A stretch of DNA of 64,000 bases from Hamadaea sp013361475 (GCF_040654195.1 NZ_JBFAHM010000003.1:124001-188000); one strand, 5' to 3'; counted from the stretch's first letter, positions 1 to 8,207 are shown. Program-made: numbers and translations. Notes: a model not told the origin generated them from the letters alone.

Positions 1-1
1 G

Positions 2-841
2 GCAACGCTCGTCGACGGCACCAGCCGGGCCGCCGGGCTGATCGGCGGGATCCTCGCCGGCCCGCTGATCGTCTGGCTCGGCGACGCCGCCGAGGTGCTG
101 CTGCTCGACGCCGTCTCGTTCGGGCTGTGCGCGGTCATCGTGGGACTGCTGGTACGCGTACCGGGGAAGGCGGATCGCGCCGCCGAGCCTTATGGCGTGG
201 CTCTTCGCGGCGGACTGGCGTACCTGCGGGGCGACCGGCTCGTCCTGGGGCTGATCCTGATGCTGTTCGTGACCAACATGCTCGACCAGGGTTTCAGTGC
301 GGTGCTGGTCCCGCTGTGGGCGCGCGACATCTTCGGTACGCCCGCCGGCATCGGCCTGGTCGGGGGCTCGTTCGGGCTGGGCGCCGTCCTCGGCAACATC
401 GCGTTCAGCTTCCTGGCGCCGAAGCTGCCCCGCTGGGCGCTGTTCGCGGTCGGCTTCCTCATCGCCGGCGCGCCCCGCTACTTCTTCCTGGCTTTCGGCG
501 CGCCGGGGTGGGCGATCGTCGTCCTCGGACTGGTCGACGGGCTCGCCATCGCCGCGGTCAACCCCATCCTCTCGGCCGTCATGTACGAGCGGGTGCCCGA
601 GCACTTGCAGGCTCGCGTACAGGGGCTGGGGTCGGCCGTCGCGTTCGCCGGGATGCCCCTCGGCGCCCTCATGGCCGGCTGGCTCGGCGAGTACGGCACC
701 GAACTCGCGCTGATGGTGTGCGGCCTGACCTACCTCGTGGCGACGATCGCCCCGTTCATCGGGAAGTTCTGGCGGGAGATGGACCGCCGGCCCGCCCCGG
801 CGACCGAACCGGCCGCGTCGTCGGAGCTCGTCACCGCCTGA
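2..841 (+). CDS. MFS transporter, C-terminal part
   Basis: The frame is open from the first bases of the window to TGA at 839-841, so the 5' end lies outside. About 279 codons are visible against roughly 400-420 for the family. They encode alternating hydrophobic segments (about eight) with short charged loops and a hydrophilic, Ala/Glu-rich C-terminus. The RVQGLGSA stretch after a VPEHLQA loop is typical of MFS drug/siderophore exporters of the EntS-like (MFS_3) type. Likely a proton-coupled exporter in the cytoplasmic membrane; the substrate cannot be inferred. A GTG at 95 could serve as a start only if the gene were truncated, but the frame continues upstream with membrane-like sequence. 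Confidence 0.8.
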   Translation, partial: ATLVDGTSRAAGLIGGILAGPLIVWLGDAAEVLLLDAVSFGLCAVIVGLLVRVPGKADRAAEPYGVALRGGLAYLRGDRLVLGLILMLFVTNMLDQGFSAVLVPLWARDIFGTPAGIGLVGGSFGLGAVLGNIAFSFLAPKLPRWALFAVGFLIAGAPRYFFLAFGAPGWAIVVLGLVDGLAIAAVNPILSAVMYERVPEHLQARVQGLGSAVAFAGMPLGALMAGWLGEYGTELALMVCGLTYLVATIAPFIGKFWREMDRRPAPATEPAASSELVTA

Positions 842-868
842 GTGCCGGGTCAACCGGAGGCAAGTAGT

Positions 869-918
869 TGATCTAGGCGAGAAATGGCTGCCCAGGCCGC
901 CGTTTCTCGCCTAGATCA
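869..918. repeat. GATC-ended intergenic inverted repeat
   Basis: Perfect 16-bp arms (869-884 TGATCTAGGCGAGAAA and 903-918 its complement) with an 18-nt GC-rich loop. It sits between the convergent MFS and ybaK genes, so it may end transcription from both sides, although there is no T-tract. It belongs to a set of spacer repeats in this window whose outer ends carry TGATC. Confidence 0.7.
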
Positions 919-949
919 TTTCGGTGCACCGCACTACGGTGTTGCTGGA

Positions 950-1429
950 TCAGCTGGAGGCGATGGAGGCGACCGTCGCGCTGGTGAGGCGTACGAGATC
1001 GTCGGGCGCGAGCTGGACCTGCAGCCCCCGCTTACCGGCGCTGACGTAGACGGTCGAACCGGCCAGCGCACTCGCGTCGATCACGGTCGGCAGTCGTTTG
1101 CGCTGGCCGAGCGGGCTGATGCCGCCTCGGACATACCCCGTCGTACGCTCGGCGACCGCCCGGTCGGCCATGGTCGCCCGCTTCCCACCGGCAGCCGAGG
1201 CTAGCGCCTTGAGGTCCAGTTCGCCGGTGACCGGGACGACGGCGACGGTCAGTCCACCGTCGACCTCGGTGACCAGCGTCTTGAAGACCCGAGCCGGATC
1301 GGCTCCGATCGCGTCGGCGACCAGCGCGCCATAGTTGGGCGCGTCCGGGGAGACGTCGTACGGGTGCAGCGTGTGCGCGATCTTCTGCTTGGCCAGCAGC
1401 GCGGTGGCCGGGGTCCCTTGGCTTGCCAC
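950..1429 (-). CDS. ybaK: YbaK/EbsC-type aminoacyl-tRNA deacylase
   Basis: 159 aa, starting at GTG 1429. The protein matches the YbaK family, which hydrolyses Cys-tRNA(Pro) and related mischarged tRNAs in the cytoplasm. It shows the expected order: an N-terminal HPYDVSP region, a VFKTLV segment holding the conserved lysine, an AVVPV core strand, a GGKRATMADR segment, and the YVRGGISPLG loop that closes the active site. Length is normal for a free-standing editing domain. It is a single gene; the next minus-strand gene ends 174 bp upstream across a repeat-filled spacer. Assignment to YbaK rather than ProX or the ProRS INS domain rests on the GGISPLG loop. Confidence 0.88.
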   Translation of the reverse strand: MASQGTPATALLAKQKIAHTLHPYDVSPDAPNYGALVADAIGADPARVFKTLVTEVDGGLTVAVVPVTGELDLKALASAAGGKRATMADRAVAERTTGYVRGGISPLGQRKRLPTVIDASALAGSTVYVSAGKRGLQVQLAPDDLVRLTSATVASIASS

Positions 1430-1459
1430 ACCGCGAGTTTAGAGAACGGCGCTCCGCTG

Positions 1460-1520
1460 CGCGTTATCCGGGATAACGCGGTCTTCTCCGCCCGGCAAGG
1501 GGACGTTATCCCGGATAACG
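1460..1520. repeat. Two GTTATCC palindromes
   Basis: A perfect 21-bp palindrome at 1460-1480 (core CGTTATCCGGGATAACG, centre 1470) and a 17-bp one at 1504-1520 (centre 1512), 44 bp apart centre to centre. A near-identical copy with one changed base lies at 30101-30121. They could be operators or dispersed repeat units; no regulator is evident next to them. Confidence 0.65.
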
Positions 1521-1521
1521 C

Positions 1522-1602
1522 GAACGCCGTGAACGCCGTGAACGCCGTGAACGCCGTGAGCGCCGCGAGCACCGCGAGCACCGCGAGCACCGCGAGCACC
1601 GG
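1522..1602. repeat. 9-bp tandem repeat, nine units
   Basis: Nine consecutive 9-bp units, 1522-1602: four GAACGCCGT, one GAGCGCCGC, then GAGCACCGC-type units. The array ends just before the methyltransferase stop codon at 1604. It could be read as a reverse-strand Leu/Ala/Thr-Ala-Phe repeat peptide, but no ribosome site supports that. Similar 9-bp arrays occur at 51491-51530 and 51692-51760. Confidence 0.85.
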
Positions 1603-1603
1603 C

Positions 1604-2812
1604 CTAGCGCGCCGCCGCCGACGGGGCGACGGCGTGAGCGATCACCGCGACCGGCCGCCCGGCCACCTTCGTCAGCAGCACGCTGGCTTCGGCGTCGCCG
1701 GACAGCCGCAGGTCACGCCGGAGTTGTTCGACGTCGAGGGCGGAGCCTCGTTTGAGGATCTCCAGCCGTCCGACGCCCCGCTCGCGGAGAGCTGCGCGTA
1801 GTCGCTTCAGGGAGAACGGCAGCACTTCGTCGACGGCGAAGCAGCGCCCGAAGGGTGTCGGAAGAAAAGCGGACGTCCACACGTACGCGATGTCGGGGTC
1901 GCCGAGGTGTCCGTCGACGGTCCGGGCGAACTCCGCCACGAGGTGCGAGCGGACGACCGCCCCGTCGGGGTCGTAGACGAACTCGTCCACCGGGCCGACC
2001 GGTCCTGCCGCAGCGCCCGACCCGGTCAGCTCGTGGACCGACCGCTGCCGGAGGACAGAGGCCCGCCGTGGTACGCGAGCCAGTGGCCCGAACCAGGCGG
2101 CGGCCTCCACGACGTCGCCGTCGACGCTGGTCAGTTCGAGTTCGCAGTCGTCGGGCAGCAGTTCGCTGGGGAAGCCCGGGGCCAGCTTCACCACGGTGTA
2201 GTCGACCAGCCGGGGCAGTTGCGCGACCCAATCCCAGGGCGGCGAGTAGTCCTCGGGCCGGAAGATCCGCCGGGTTCGGCGTACGCCGGTCCCGGACTGC
2301 CGGCGGGCCGGGTCGCAGAACGCAGCTCCCACGTCGTGCAACGGCACGTCGCGCACGTCGGCGCAGCTCACCACGATGTCCAGGCCGAGCGCGCCGGCGT
2401 TGTAAGCGGCGATCTCCGACGTGACGGGGTCGGCGTCGACGGCGTGCACGGCGATTCCCGCCCGGGCCATCGCGATGGCGTCCGAGCCGATCCCGCAGCC
2501 GAGATCGGTCACCCGGCGTACGCCCGCCTGGGCGAGCCGGGCGGCGCGCCGAGCGGCGACGATCGGCCGGGTCGCCTGCTCCAGGCCGGCCTGCGTGAAC
2601 AACATCTGCGAAGCGGAAGGGCCGAACTTGGCCACCGCCCGTGCCCGGAGGACGGCCTGGGTGAGCGCCGCGCCGGCCACCTCGGCGGTGTACCCGTGCG
2701 AGCGCAGCGTGCTGATCGCGGCGAGTCGATCGGTGTCGACCAGCTCCTCCGCGGCGGCCAGCGCGGCGATTCCCTCCCGGGAGCGCAGCGCGGCGAGCTG
2801 TTCGGAGTCCAC
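1604..2812 (-). CDS. THUMP-like class I SAM-dependent methyltransferase
   Basis: 402 aa. Residues about 95-190 form a class I methyltransferase core with motif I DLGCGIGSDAIAMA, the acidic end of strand 2 (AVDADP) and a CDPARR motif IV. The C-terminal part matches the THUMP-like domain of actinobacterial RNA-methyltransferase-like proteins, ending in LEILKRGSALD and a VLLTKVAGRPVAVIA strand. The substrate, possibly rRNA or tRNA, is not established. The GTG at 2812 is favoured: a TACGAT box (minus strand 2825-2820) lies 7 nt upstream, which suggests a leaderless transcript. CIRCE element 1 touches that box, so HrcA may repress this gene together with groES-groEL. Confidence 0.8.
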   Translation of the reverse strand: MDSEQLAALRSREGIAALAAAEELVDTDRLAAISTLRSHGYTAEVAGAALTQAVLRARAVAKFGPSASQMLFTQAGLEQATRPIVAARRAARLAQAGVRRVTDLGCGIGSDAIAMARAGIAVHAVDADPVTSEIAAYNAGALGLDIVVSCADVRDVPLHDVGAAFCDPARRQSGTGVRRTRRIFRPEDYSPPWDWVAQLPRLVDYTVVKLAPGFPSELLPDDCELELTSVDGDVVEAAAWFGPLARVPRRASVLRQRSVHELTGSGAAAGPVGPVDEFVYDPDGAVVRSHLVAEFARTVDGHLGDPDIAYVWTSAFLPTPFGRCFAVDEVLPFSLKRLRAALRERGVGRLEILKRGSALDVEQLRRDLRLSGDAEASVLLTKVAGRPVAVIAHAVAPSAAAR

Positions 2813-2825
2813 GACACGGATCGTA

Positions 2826-2852
2826 CTGGCACTCTCCTTGACTGAGTGCTAG
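2826..2852. promoter_or_regulatory. CIRCE element 1 (HrcA operator)
   Basis: CTGGCACTC-N9-GAGTGCTAG, a 9-9-9 inverted repeat close to the CIRCE consensus TTAGCACTC-N9-GAGTGCTAA; both arms carry the core GCACTC/GAGTGC. It overlaps the -35 region of the groES promoter and lies directly upstream of the -10 box of the divergent methyltransferase gene. Confidence 0.85.
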
Positions 2853-2866
2853 CCACGTCATAACCT
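2838..2866 (+). promoter_or_regulatory. groES promoter
   Basis: TTGACT (2838-2843), a 17-nt spacer and TAACCT (2861-2866) form a good principal-sigma promoter. Transcription would begin near 2873, at the first base of CIRCE element 2, so both HrcA sites flank or cover the core promoter. The leader to the GTG start is about 140 nt. Confidence 0.75.
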
Positions 2867-2871
2867 TCGGT

Positions 2872-2898
2872 TTAGCACTCTCCTGCTGAGGGTGCTAA
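2872..2898. promoter_or_regulatory. CIRCE element 2 (HrcA operator)
   Basis: TTAGCACTC (2872-2880), nine-nt spacer, GGGTGCTAA (2890-2898). One base differs from the consensus. It covers the predicted transcription start of groES. Confidence 0.9.
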
Positions 2899-3013
2899 GA
2901 ATGACAAGTGCCACCAGGGCACCAGCCAGCCACAGCGGTCCGGCACCCGCGACGACGGTGCCGCTGCGGAGGGTGAGAGACAGCGATTTCCGATACCCCA
3001 GGAGGGTATGCTC

Positions 3014-3322
3014 GTGACTACCGCGACGAAGGTTGCGATCAGGCCGCTCGAGGACCGCATCCTGGTCCAGGCGAACGAGGCTGAGACGACCACCGCGTCG
3101 GGGCTCGTTATCCCCGACACCGCCAAGGAGAAGCCGCAGGAGGGCACCGTCCTCGCCGTCGGCCCCGGCCGCTTCGACGACAAGGGCGCTCGGATCCCGG
3201 TCGACGTGCAGGTCGGCGACACCGTCGTCTACTCGAAGTACGGCGGCACCGAGATCAAGTACGCCGGCGAGGAGTACCTGGTGCTCTCCGCCCGTGACGT
3301 CCTCGCGGTCATCGAGAAGTGA
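3014..3322 (+). CDS. groES: Co-chaperonin GroES
   Basis: 102 aa. The heptameric lid of the GroEL chaperonin. The family N-terminus KVAIRPLEDRILVQ, the mobile loop after TTASGLVIPDTAKEKPQEG and the end VLSARDVLAVIEK are all present. An ATG at 3008 lies only 1 nt after the GGAGGG ribosome site (3001-3006), whereas the GTG at 3014 is 7 nt away and gives the usual actinobacterial start MTTATKVAI, so GTG 3014 is chosen. It is followed 69 bp later by groEL in one operon, under two CIRCE operators, so heat-shock control through HrcA is expected. Confidence 0.97.
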   Translation: MTTATKVAIRPLEDRILVQANEAETTTASGLVIPDTAKEKPQEGTVLAVGPGRFDDKGARIPVDVQVGDTVVYSKYGGTEIKYAGEEYLVLSARDVLAVIEK

Positions 3323-3391
3323 CCCGGCCGATGGCCCGGCGACCCTGAGTGAACTCCAGGGGAGCCGGGCCATCGCGATGAAGGAGTGAGA

Positions 3392-5032
3392 ATGGCGAAG
3401 ATTCTGAGCTTCTCGGACGACGCCCGGCACCTGCTCGAGCACGGGGTCGACGCGCTCGCCGACGCGGTCAAGGTCACCCTCGGCCCGCGCGGACGCAACG
3501 TCGTGCTGGACAAGAAGTTCGGGGCTCCGACGATCACCAACGACGGCGTGACCATCGCCAAGGAGATCGAGCTGACCAACCCGTACGAGAACCTGGGTGC
3601 GGCGTTGGTCAAGGAGGTCGCGACCAAGACGAACGACGTCGCCGGCGACGGCACGACGACCGCGACCGTCTTGGCCCAGGCCATGGTCCACGAGGGTCTG
3701 CGGAACGTCACCGCCGGGACGAACCCGTCGGGCCTCAAGCGGGGCATCGACGCCGCGGCCGCCCGGATCAGCGAGGAACTGCTCGGCAAGGCCGTGCAGG
3801 TGAACGACCGGCAGGAGATCGCCCAGGTCGCGACGATCTCGGCGCAGGACGCCACGATCGGCGACCTGATCGCCGAGGCGATGGAGAAGGTCGGCCGTGA
3901 CGGTGTCATCACCGTCGAGGACGGCTCCACCATGCAGACCGAGCTCGAGGTCACCGAAGGTCTCCAGTTCGACAAGGGCTTCATCTCCCCGCACTTCACC
4001 ACCGACGCGGAGGCGGGCGAGGCGGTCCTGGAGGACGCCTACCTGCTGATCACCACGCAGAAGATCTCGGCCATCGAGGATCTGCTGCCGGTGCTGGAGA
4101 AGGTCGTGCAGGCCAACCGTCCGCTGCTGATCGTGGCCGAGGACGTCGAGGGCCAGGCGCTGTCGACGCTCGTCGTGAACTCGATCCGCAAGACCGTCAA
4201 GGTCTGCGCGGTCAAGGCCCCGGCGTTCGGCGACCGCCGCAAGGCGATGCTGCAGGATCTGGCGATCCTGACCGGTGGCGAGCTGATCGCGCCCGAGCTG
4301 GGCTACAAGCTCGACGCCGTCGGGCTGGAGCAGCTCGGCCAGGCCCGGCGGATCGTTGTCGACAAGGACGCCACCACGATCGTCGAGGGCGGCGGTTCGG
4401 CGACCGAGGTCAAGGGCCGGGTCGACCAGATCCGGGCCGAGATCGCGGCGTCCGACTCCGACTGGGACCGCGAGAAGCTGCAGGAGCGGCTGGCGAAGCT
4501 GTCCGGCGGCGTCGCGGTGATCAAGGTCGGTGCGGCCACCGAGGTCGAGCTGAAGGAGCGCAAGCACCGGATCGAGGACGCCATCTCGGCGACCCGGGCG
4601 GCGGTCGAGGAGGGCATCGTGCCGGGCGGCGGCGCCGCGCTGGCGCAGGTCGCCACCATCCTCGACCAGGGCATCGGGCTGTCGGGCGACGAGGCTATCG
4701 GCGTTTCGATCGTCCGCAAGGCGCTCGACGAGCCGCTGCGCTGGATCGCCCAGAACGCCGGCCACGACGGCTACGTCGTCGTGCAGAAGGTCCGCGAGAG
4801 CGGCTGGGGCGAGGGTCTCGACGCGGCGAACGGTTCCTATGTGGACCTCGTCAAGTCCGGCATCGTCGACCCGGTGAAGGTGACCCGCAACGCGGTCGTC
4901 AACGCCGCCTCCATCGCGGGGCTGCTGCTGACCACCGAGTCGCTCGTGGTCGAGAAGCCCAAGGAGGAGGCTCCGGCCAACGGCCACGGGCACTCGCACG
5001 GGCACGGCCACCAGCACGGTCCCGGTTTCTGA
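3392..5032 (+). CDS. groL1: Chaperonin GroEL (GroEL1 type)
   Basis: 546 aa. The 60-kDa chaperonin: equatorial ATP site with GDGTTTATVLAQ, apical domain, and the VPGGGAALA segment near residue 410. The C-terminus is a histidine-rich tail (GHGHSHGHGHQHGPGF) in place of the Gly-Gly-Met tail. Such tails mark the operon-linked GroEL1 of actinobacteria, which usually has a second, stand-alone GroEL elsewhere. The ATG at 3392 is preferred to the in-frame GTG at 3386 because AAGGAG (3381-3386) is correctly spaced for it. It is cotranscribed with groES and followed by a hairpin terminator. Confidence 0.97.
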   Translation: MAKILSFSDDARHLLEHGVDALADAVKVTLGPRGRNVVLDKKFGAPTITNDGVTIAKEIELTNPYENLGAALVKEVATKTNDVAGDGTTTATVLAQAMVHEGLRNVTAGTNPSGLKRGIDAAAARISEELLGKAVQVNDRQEIAQVATISAQDATIGDLIAEAMEKVGRDGVITVEDGSTMQTELEVTEGLQFDKGFISPHFTTDAEAGEAVLEDAYLLITTQKISAIEDLLPVLEKVVQANRPLLIVAEDVEGQALSTLVVNSIRKTVKVCAVKAPAFGDRRKAMLQDLAILTGGELIAPELGYKLDAVGLEQLGQARRIVVDKDATTIVEGGGSATEVKGRVDQIRAEIAASDSDWDREKLQERLAKLSGGVAVIKVGAATEVELKERKHRIEDAISATRAAVEEGIVPGGGAALAQVATILDQGIGLSGDEAIGVSIVRKALDEPLRWIAQNAGHDGYVVVQKVRESGWGEGLDAANGSYVDLVKSGIVDPVKVTRNAVVNAASIAGLLLTTESLVVEKPKEEAPANGHGHSHGHGHQHGPGF

Positions 5033-5043
5033 CCGGTTCGGTC

Positions 5044-5080
5044 CCGAAAGGCGTCGCGGTTCGCCCGCGGCGCCTTTCGG
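5044..5080 (+). terminator. Terminator after groEL
   Basis: CCGAAAGGCG (5044-5053) pairs with CGCCTTTCGG (5071-5080). The 17-nt loop also contains GCGG/CCGC pairing. No long T-tract, as is usual in high-GC actinobacteria. Confidence 0.7.
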
Positions 5081-5141
5081 CGTACTCGGGGTAAGGCTTC
5101 CGTAAGAGACGGCCGCCGCGGATCGGAGCGAGAATGGGGGC

Positions 5142-6632
5142 ATGACGAAGACTCGCGCCGCCCTCGCCGGGATCACGGCCGCCCTCGTCGCGGTCGGCCT
5201 GGCCGAACTGGTCGCGGTCTTCACCGGCCCCCGCAGTGCTCCGCTGGTCGCGGTGGACGGCTGGGTGATCGACCATGTGCCGGAGTGGCTGAAGCAGTTC
5301 GCGATCAGCGTCTTCGGCACCAAGGACAAGCTCGCGCTGCTCACCGGCACGGCCGTCGTGCTCCTGCTGATCGCGGCCGCCATCGGCCTGCTGGCTCGTC
5401 GCTCGGTCGCTCTCGGCGTCCTCGGGATCTCGCTGTTCGCGCTGGTCGGTGCGGTGGCGGCGGGCACTCGGGAGGGTGCCACCCTCGCCTGGGTCCTGCC
5501 CTCGGTGGTCGGGGGCGCGGCCGCGGCGCTCACCCTCTATCTGCTGGTACGCACAGAGCAGCGGCCCGAGTCCGAGAGCGGCGATCGGCGTACCTTTCTG
5601 AAGCTGGCCGGACTGACCGCGGCCGGAGCCGTGGTGGCCGGTCTGGCTGGGCGGGCGCTCGCCGACCGGCGTGGGGTGGCGGAGGCCCGTTCGCGGGTCG
5701 AGTTGCCCGCTCCGGCGGGTTCGCCGGCCCCGGCATCGTCCACATTGCCCTCCGGCTACGTCACGACGAACCGGGAGTTCTACCGGATCGACACGTCGCT
5801 GATCGTGCCGCAGGTCGATCCGGAGACCTGGAGACTGCGCATCCACGGCGCGGTCGACCACGAACTGACGATCACGTACGCAGAGCTGCTGGCGATGCCG
5901 ATGATCGAGCGTTATGTGACGCTCGCCTGCGTCTCCAACGAGGTCGGCGGCGACCTGATCGGCAACGCGCGCTGGCTCGGCGTACCCATCAAGAGCCTGT
6001 TGGAACGGGCTGCTCCGCACGCCGGCGCGGACCAGGTGGTGCAGCGGGCGGTGGACGGCTGGACGTGTGGCACCCCGACGCAGGTGTTGCTCGACGGCCG
6101 GGACGCGATGCTGGCGGTCGGGATGAACGGCGAGCCGCTGCCGGTGGAGCACGGTTTCCCGGTACGCATGGTGGTGCCGGGCCTGTACGGCTACGTGAGC
6201 GCCTGTAAGTGGATCACGGAGCTGGAGCTGACCACGTTCGCCGAGTTCGACGCCTATTGGGTGCGCCGCGGCTGGTCCGCACAGGCGCCGATCAAGACGC
6301 AGTCACGGATCGACACGCCGACCGGTTCGAAACACGCCGGCGACCTGACCGTCGCCGGAGTGGCCTGGGCGCAGCACCGGGGCATCGCCAAGGTCGAGGT
6401 GCAGATCAGCACCGAGGCCGAGGCCGGCCGGTGGCAGGAGGCGGAGCTGCTGGACACCGTCTCGGTGGACACCTGGAAGCAGTGGCGGCTGCCGTGGTCG
6501 GCCACGCCGGGCGAGTACACGCTGACGGTGCGGGCGACCGACGCGACGGGGGAGACCCAGACCGAGCGGCGCAGCTCGGTCGAGCCGGACGGCGCGACCG
6601 GCTGGCACTCCGTCGGCGTACGCATCACGTGA
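5142..6632 (+). CDS. Membrane-anchored molybdopterin oxidoreductase (sulfite oxidase family)
   Basis: 496 aa. Residues 1-140 hold about four membrane segments. They are followed by a twin-arginine motif, RRTFLK at residues 149-154, with a hydrophobic stretch ending ALA. The catalytic part is a sulfite-oxidase-type Moco domain; C263 in RYVTLACVSNEVGG is the expected molybdenum ligand. The last ~110 residues are the Ig-like Mo-co dimerisation domain. The enzyme domain should face outside, inserted first by Sec and then by Tat, as described for actinobacterial Rieske proteins. Substrate unknown; sulfite or oxidised methionine are family precedents. It is a single gene between terminators. ATG 5142 follows a GGGGG stretch. 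Confidence 0.85.
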   Translation: MTKTRAALAGITAALVAVGLAELVAVFTGPRSAPLVAVDGWVIDHVPEWLKQFAISVFGTKDKLALLTGTAVVLLLIAAAIGLLARRSVALGVLGISLFALVGAVAAGTREGATLAWVLPSVVGGAAAALTLYLLVRTEQRPESESGDRRTFLKLAGLTAAGAVVAGLAGRALADRRGVAEARSRVELPAPAGSPAPASSTLPSGYVTTNREFYRIDTSLIVPQVDPETWRLRIHGAVDHELTITYAELLAMPMIERYVTLACVSNEVGGDLIGNARWLGVPIKSLLERAAPHAGADQVVQRAVDGWTCGTPTQVLLDGRDAMLAVGMNGEPLPVEHGFPVRMVVPGLYGYVSACKWITELELTTFAEFDAYWVRRGWSAQAPIKTQSRIDTPTGSKHAGDLTVAGVAWAQHRGIAKVEVQISTEAEAGRWQEAELLDTVSVDTWKQWRLPWSATPGEYTLTVRATDATGETQTERRSSVEPDGATGWHSVGVRIT

Positions 6633-6634
6633 CG

Positions 6635-6661
6635 AGCCCGAGGGCTCGGGGCCCTCGGGCT
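6635..6661. terminator. Bidirectional terminator
   Basis: AGCCCGAGGGC (6635-6645) and its complement (6651-6661) with a 5-nt loop, between the convergent molybdoenzyme gene and whiD. Confidence 0.8.
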
Positions 6662-6690
6662 GTCGACGCAGCGTTTCGATGAAGCAGGGG

Positions 6691-7056
6691 TCAGTGGCGC
6701 TGGGCAGGGATGCCTCGCACCAGCCGGGCTTCCAGCCGGGAGACGTCCACCCGGTGGCAGTGCCGGTCGGCGAGGTCCTTCCAGCCGATCATCTGTAGCC
6801 GGAGCCGTTCGGTCTCGGTGAAACCGCCCCAGACGCCGTAGGTCTCATGAGTGACGAGCGCGTGGGCTGCGCATTCCGCGCGAACGGGACAATTGCGGCA
6901 CACCTGTTTCGCCGCGGACTCCCGCCGACCCCGTGAGGAGCCGCGTTCGCCGTCCGGGTGAAAGAACTGCGCGCTGTCTCGTCCCCGACAGGCACCCTCG
7001 TGTTGCCATTCCCAGATGTCCGCTATCGGACCTGGGAGCCTACGTACGTTGGTCAT
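6691..7056 (-). CDS. whiD: WhiB-family iron-sulfur regulator (WhiD/WhiB3)
   Basis: 121 aa. Four cysteines, C23, C53, C56 and C62 (C-x29-C-x2-C-x5-C), should bind a [4Fe-4S] cluster, followed by the sigma-factor-contact turn GVWGG at 75-79. The N-terminus LPGPIADIWEWQ and the FFHPDGERG stretch match M. tuberculosis WhiB3 and Streptomyces WhiD, which control redox response and spore maturation. Position next to bldM and guaB agrees with this. ATG 7056 has GGAGGTGA 4 nt upstream. It is divergent from bldM across 263 bp holding both promoters; no clear operator was found there. The C-terminal tail after residue 90 is longer than in WhiB3. Confidence 0.92.
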   Translation of the reverse strand: MTNVRRLPGPIADIWEWQHEGACRGRDSAQFFHPDGERGSSRGRRESAAKQVCRNCPVRAECAAHALVTHETYGVWGGFTETERLRLQMIGWKDLADRHCHRVDVSRLEARLVRGIPAQRH

Positions 7057-7319
7057 CGGTCACCTCCCGATGCTGGCCGCGTCGCGATTTTCCGCACAGT
7101 GGTGCCATACCCATGGCTGGGCCGTGACATGCCAACCCACACGGGGGGCCGACGAAAGACGTTACTCCTCCTACACTCGTCTGTCAGGAGTCATCTGTCC
7201 CGGTCATCCTGGGTCGCCCGTCCCGGCGGCGCGTGGCAGAGTTTTCGACACTTTCCCCCGAAACCGCGTAATGATCAGTGTTTCTCGTGGTCTCCTCCAT
7301 AGAGGAGAGGGGGATCACC

Positions 7320-8096
7320 GTGCAGACCGTCCTCGTATGCGTCCGCTCCGCCCAGGCGGCACAAGGCGTCGCCACCTGTGCCCAACGGCTCGGCGTCATG
7401 CCCGCCGTCCGTACCGCCGTGACCGCGCACGACGCGCTCACGCAGCTCACGACCGAGCCCGCCGAGATCATCCTGGTGGACACGGCACTCACCCGGCCGG
7501 ACACGGTCGGCTTCACCCGTCGCGCGCTCCAGGTCTCGCCCCGCGCCACCCTGGTGCTCTTCGGCCTCGAAGACCCCCAGATCGCCCGGGCGGCGATCGA
7601 GGCCGGCGCGCGCGGACTCATCGGCGGAACCGACGGCGACGTCGTCAGCGCGGCGGCCAAAGCCCTGCTGCTCGTCATCGTCCGGTACGCCACCGCACCG
7701 GCTGCCCGCCCGCCCGATCCGGCGTGGGCGGCTCGTCCCACCAACGGTGGGCCGGGAGTGCCGGGAACCCTGCGGTGGCCGGCCAACGGCGCGCCCGCCG
7801 CGGCGACGCGCAGTGTCGGCCTGCCGACCATGGTCCCAGCCCAGCGCACCGACCTGCCGGACGAAGCGCGGCTCCCCTCACCGCTGCGCCCGACCCGCTC
7901 GACCACCCTCACCGAGCGGGAACTGCAGGTCCTACGCGGCATGGCTGACGGCCGCAGCAACGCCGAGATCGGCCGGGAACTGTTCGTCTCGGAGGACACG
8001 GTCAAGACCCACGCCCGGCGGTTGTTCCGCAAGCTGGGCGCGCGCGACCGGGCCCATGCCGTGGCGGCCGGATTCCGCGCCGGCCTGGTCAACTAA
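7320..8096 (+). CDS. bldM: BldM-like LuxR-family response regulator
   Basis: 258 aa from GTG 7320, chosen for the AGGGGG ribosome site 6-7 nt upstream; an upstream in-frame start at 7278 lacks one. The C-terminal LuxR/GerE helix-turn-helix (about 195-255: TERELQVLRGMADGRSNAEIG, then SEDTVKTHARRLFRKLGA) is nearly the BldM DNA-binding domain, and the location beside whiD is the BldM location in Streptomyces. The N-terminal receiver keeps D54 (ILVDTAL) but lacks the acidic pair that binds Mg2+ (VCVRS instead of a DD pair), so phosphorylation is unlikely. A ~75-residue Pro/Ala linker makes it longer than Streptomyces BldM (about 200 aa). Expected to control sporulation or aerial development genes. 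Confidence 0.87.
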   Translation: MQTVLVCVRSAQAAQGVATCAQRLGVMPAVRTAVTAHDALTQLTTEPAEIILVDTALTRPDTVGFTRRALQVSPRATLVLFGLEDPQIARAAIEAGARGLIGGTDGDVVSAAAKALLLVIVRYATAPAARPPDPAWAARPTNGGPGVPGTLRWPANGAPAAATRSVGLPTMVPAQRTDLPDEARLPSPLRPTRSTTLTERELQVLRGMADGRSNAEIGRELFVSEDTVKTHARRLFRKLGARDRAHAVAAGFRAGLVN

Positions 8097-8143
8097 CTGT
8101 CGATCGCGGCGTCAACCCCTCACGCCGCGCTCAGCGCTCACCA

Positions 8144-8179
8144 GCGCGCTGGATCAGGAAATCGCCTGATCCAGCGCGC
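8144..8179. repeat. Inverted repeat with CTGGATCAGG core
   Basis: 15-bp perfect arms (8144-8158, 8165-8179) and a 6-nt loop between convergent bldM and the DUF5319 gene, so probably a bidirectional terminator. The arm contains GCGCTGGATCAGG, the same 13 bases that begin the large palindromes at 55.9-63 kb. Confidence 0.75.
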
Positions 8180-8207
8180 CAGGCGCGCTTCGGGACGCAG
8201 ACGACAA

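Noticed and set aside
1249..1599. 116-codon minus-strand frame starting with Leu-Ala-Val repeats
   Set aside because: Arises from the 9-bp tandem array and overlaps ybaK in the wrong frame.
2858..5533. 891-codon open frame antisense to groES-groEL
   Set aside because: A third-position GC shadow of groEL; composition is His/Asp/Arg/Leu-biased nonsense and no start signals fit.
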